The translations under genes and the position numbers were made by a program. The notes beneath the pieces were generated by a model that was not told where the DNA came from, made no database searches, and saw only the letters and a program-made list of their open reading frames with translations. A stretch of 35,674 nt of DNA from Terriglobia bacterium (lineage in GTDB: Bacteria; Acidobacteriota; Terriglobia; Bryobacterales; Bryobacteraceae), in assembly GCA_025350105.1 (NCBI GenBank), contig JANXYJ010000111.1, positions 1-35,674 of the forward strand, given 5' to 3'. Of this stretch, positions 33,826 to 35,674 are shown one piece after another. How positions within the stretch are numbered: the first letter of the stretch is position 1; each line of letters opens with the position of its first letter.

Positions 33826-35664
33826 TTACCGCGGCTGCGTCAACACATCAATCAGCGCCGGTTCGCCCGCCTTCACTCTTGCGATGCTGCGCTTAATCGC
33901 CGGACCCAAATCCTTCGGGTCGCTAATCGGACCCTCGCTGTACATGCCGTACGTCTCCGCCATCTTCGCGTAGTTGATGAACGGATCTGTAAACGAGGTC
34001 CCGATGTGCGAACGGTCGATCCCGCGGTTTTGCTTATTCGCCACCATCTGCACGTACATGCGCTCCTGGTGATAGCCGCGGTTATTGTGCACCAGCGTCA
34101 ACAGCGGAATCTTATGATGCGCCGCGGTCCACAAAACTCCGGGTGCATAGTTCAAATCGCCGTCAGAATTAATATTGATGGTCAAACGCCCGTGCTTCTT
34201 GTTCGCCAGCGCCGCGCCCACTGCGGCCGGCGCGCCATAACCAATGCCGGCCGCACCTTGCGCCCCGATGTAGTGGTAATTCTTCTTGGCATCGAACAAA
34301 CGCGTCGACCAATAGCTGCTATAGCGATCGTTCGAAACCAGTGACCAATCTTCGTTCTTTACCTGATTCCACAACTCCGCAGCCAGCCGCGCCGTGGCAA
34401 TCGGACTCGCATCAAAGCCCACGGCAGCTGCCTCTAAATTGAACCGCCGCGTTTTCTCATTGGCTTCGGCGATCTTGTTTCCACGCAGCGCCAGCGCCGC
34501 GCGGCGATCCGCCGTCAGCAGCTTCTTCACCGCTTCAATCAGAGCGGGCAAAGTGGCTTCGGCATCGCCCATGATGCTCAAATCGCTTTCACTATAGCGC
34601 CCGAAGTCCTGGTAGTTCGATTTGTGATTCAGCTCAATCGCCGAAATGTTGATGATCTTTGCTCCCGGCTTCATCACCGAATGTGACTCCATGCCAAATT
34701 TATTCAGCCCGGTCATGGTGTGCGTGATGGTCCACATCTCCTGTGCTTCCAAGCCCAGCACCACATCGGCGTCGCTCACTTTCGCCGTGATGGGATCGCC
34801 CGTCGGCGGCGCATACAAACGATGCCCAGTTGGGAAATTCATGCGCAACCGCTGGTCTTGCACGCGGCACTGCAACAGGTCAGCCAGCTCAACTAAAAGC
34901 TCGATGCCGTGCGGCGTGCGTGCGCAACGCCCGGCCACAATCACCGGATTCTCCCCGGCCACCAGCATCTTCGCCGCCTCATTCACCGCGCCGGTATCAC
35001 CCTGCGGCGGCGCGCTCATCACCAGTTTCGGAATCCGCAAATTCTTTTCCGTGATCGGCTCTTCCTGCAGCGCGCCGTCGGCCACAATCACCACTGGCTC
35101 ATACGGAGGCGTCATGGATATTTTGTACGCCCGCACCGCGCTCTCGGCGAAGTGCGAAAGCGTCACCGGCGTGTCGTCCCACTTCACGTAATCGCGCACC
35201 ATCGCGGCGGCATCCTGCACACTGTGATACCAATCCGCCGACCCGCGCCGGTAGTTGATGTCCAGCAAATTCCCCAGAATGATATACACGGGCACGCGAT
35301 CGGCATAGGCGTTGTAGATCGCCATCGATGCATGCTGCAGCCCCACCGTCCCGTGGGCCATGATCATCATCGGCCTGCCTTCAATCTTGGCGTAACCGTG
35401 CGCCATCGCAACCGAAGACTCCTCGTGCAGGCAGGTCAAAAACTCCGGGTCTTTATTATTACCGTAGTTGATTACCGCTTCATGCAGCCCGCGAAAGCTG
35501 GTGCCGGGATTCGCCGCGCAATAATCAATACCCAGGCTCTTGATCACGTCCACCATGAAATCTGCGCCGCAACGAGCGTTGTCCGTGACTTCGGCAGGCG
35601 CAGTTTCAGGCTTCGCGGTAACTGTACTTTGTTGCGCGAACGCCACCGGCGGCTTCATGCTCAT
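33826..35664 (-). CDS. thiamine-diphosphate-dependent enzyme (acetolactate synthase / benzoylformate decarboxylase superfamily)
   Basis: A 612-residue protein with the three-domain layout of the acetolactate synthase superfamily. The N-terminal pyrimidine-binding domain has YCAANPGTSFRGLHEAV and FLTCLHEESSVAMAHGYAK with the cofactor-activating Glu81, then MIMAHGTVGLQHASMAIYNA. The middle domain covers about 200-370. The C-terminal diphosphate-binding domain has GAQGAAGIGYGAPAAVGAAL and the GD...N motif starting INSDGDLNYAPGVLW and ending HNN. The substrate cannot be told from motifs; no ilvN-type small subunit follows. Start: ATG 35664 or ATG 35658; AGGAG at 35671-35667 is better spaced for 35658. 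The frame is open to the window edge, so a longer N-terminus is not excluded. Confidence 0.88.
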   Translation of the reverse strand: MSMKPPVAFAQQSTVTAKPETAPAEVTDNARCGADFMVDVIKSLGIDYCAANPGTSFRGLHEAVINYGNNKDPEFLTCLHEESSVAMAHGYAKIEGRPMMIMAHGTVGLQHASMAIYNAYADRVPVYIILGNLLDINYRRGSADWYHSVQDAAAMVRDYVKWDDTPVTLSHFAESAVRAYKISMTPPYEPVVIVADGALQEEPITEKNLRIPKLVMSAPPQGDTGAVNEAAKMLVAGENPVIVAGRCARTPHGIELLVELADLLQCRVQDQRLRMNFPTGHRLYAPPTGDPITAKVSDADVVLGLEAQEMWTITHTMTGLNKFGMESHSVMKPGAKIINISAIELNHKSNYQDFGRYSESDLSIMGDAEATLPALIEAVKKLLTADRRAALALRGNKIAEANEKTRRFNLEAAAVGFDASPIATARLAAELWNQVKNEDWSLVSNDRYSSYWSTRLFDAKKNYHYIGAQGAAGIGYGAPAAVGAALANKKHGRLTININSDGDLNYAPGVLWTAAHHKIPLLTLVHNNRGYHQERMYVQMVANKQNRGIDRSHIGTSFTDPFINYAKMAETYGMYSEGPISDPKDLGPAIKRSIARVKAGEPALIDVLTQPR

Positions 35665-35674
35665 GGCTCCTGCA

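Overview
The window looks like a chromosomal segment of a soil Acidobacteriota, most like the Bryobacterales / Candidatus Solibacter group. This is inferred from gene content and protein style, not from a marker gene. The indicators are a fused type I dehydroquinase-shikimate dehydrogenase, an ECF sigma factor overlapping a Ser/Thr kinase-TPR protein, an FlbD-MotA-MotB cassette, small secreted proteins of a style I associate with these bacteria, and a periplasmic isoquinoline-oxidoreductase-type molybdoenzyme. There is no rRNA, CRISPR array, transposase or prophage. Most genes are GC-rich and tightly packed.

Layout. 1-946: a 3-copy 14-bp tandem repeat, a DinB-fold protein and tRNA-Val(UAC). 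947-7729: a co-directional run of aroDE fusion, an AT-richer FRG-domain gene that looks imported, a pirin, the threonine-to-glycine pair tdh-kbl, a short flavodoxin-like protein and a secreted protein. 8018-12180: a signalling unit of ECF sigma, membrane Ser/Thr kinase with TPRs and a 132-aa protein of unknown function, closed by a hairpin-T8 terminator. 12322-16804: a MerR regulator, flbD-motA-motB, galU and a secreted thioredoxin-fold protein. 17072-20798: the S-adenosylmethionine cycle, with ahcY-metK on the minus strand and a divergent ArsR-methyltransferase fusion that is a likely SAH/SAM-sensing regulator (SahR-like). 20800-23045: an alkyltransferase-like DNA repair protein and an ABC exporter. 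23032-25770: iorB and iorA. 25945-26975: an unknown membrane protein and a 63-aa protein preceded by a 3-copy 17-bp repeat. 27044-31221: a tripartite TolC-EmrA-EmrB efflux operon. 31411-35664: a type B carboxylesterase, a small secreted protein, a frame-disrupted SEC-C mini-gene set among palindromes, and a thiamine-diphosphate enzyme at the right edge.

No wholly new system is obvious. The best leads are the ArsR-methyltransferase/ahcY-metK divergent unit with its AT-rich inverted repeats, the sigma-kinase-132aa unit, the FRG-domain insertion, and the broken SEC-C gene in its palindrome-rich surroundings. All functional calls come from reading motifs by eye; no database search was run.
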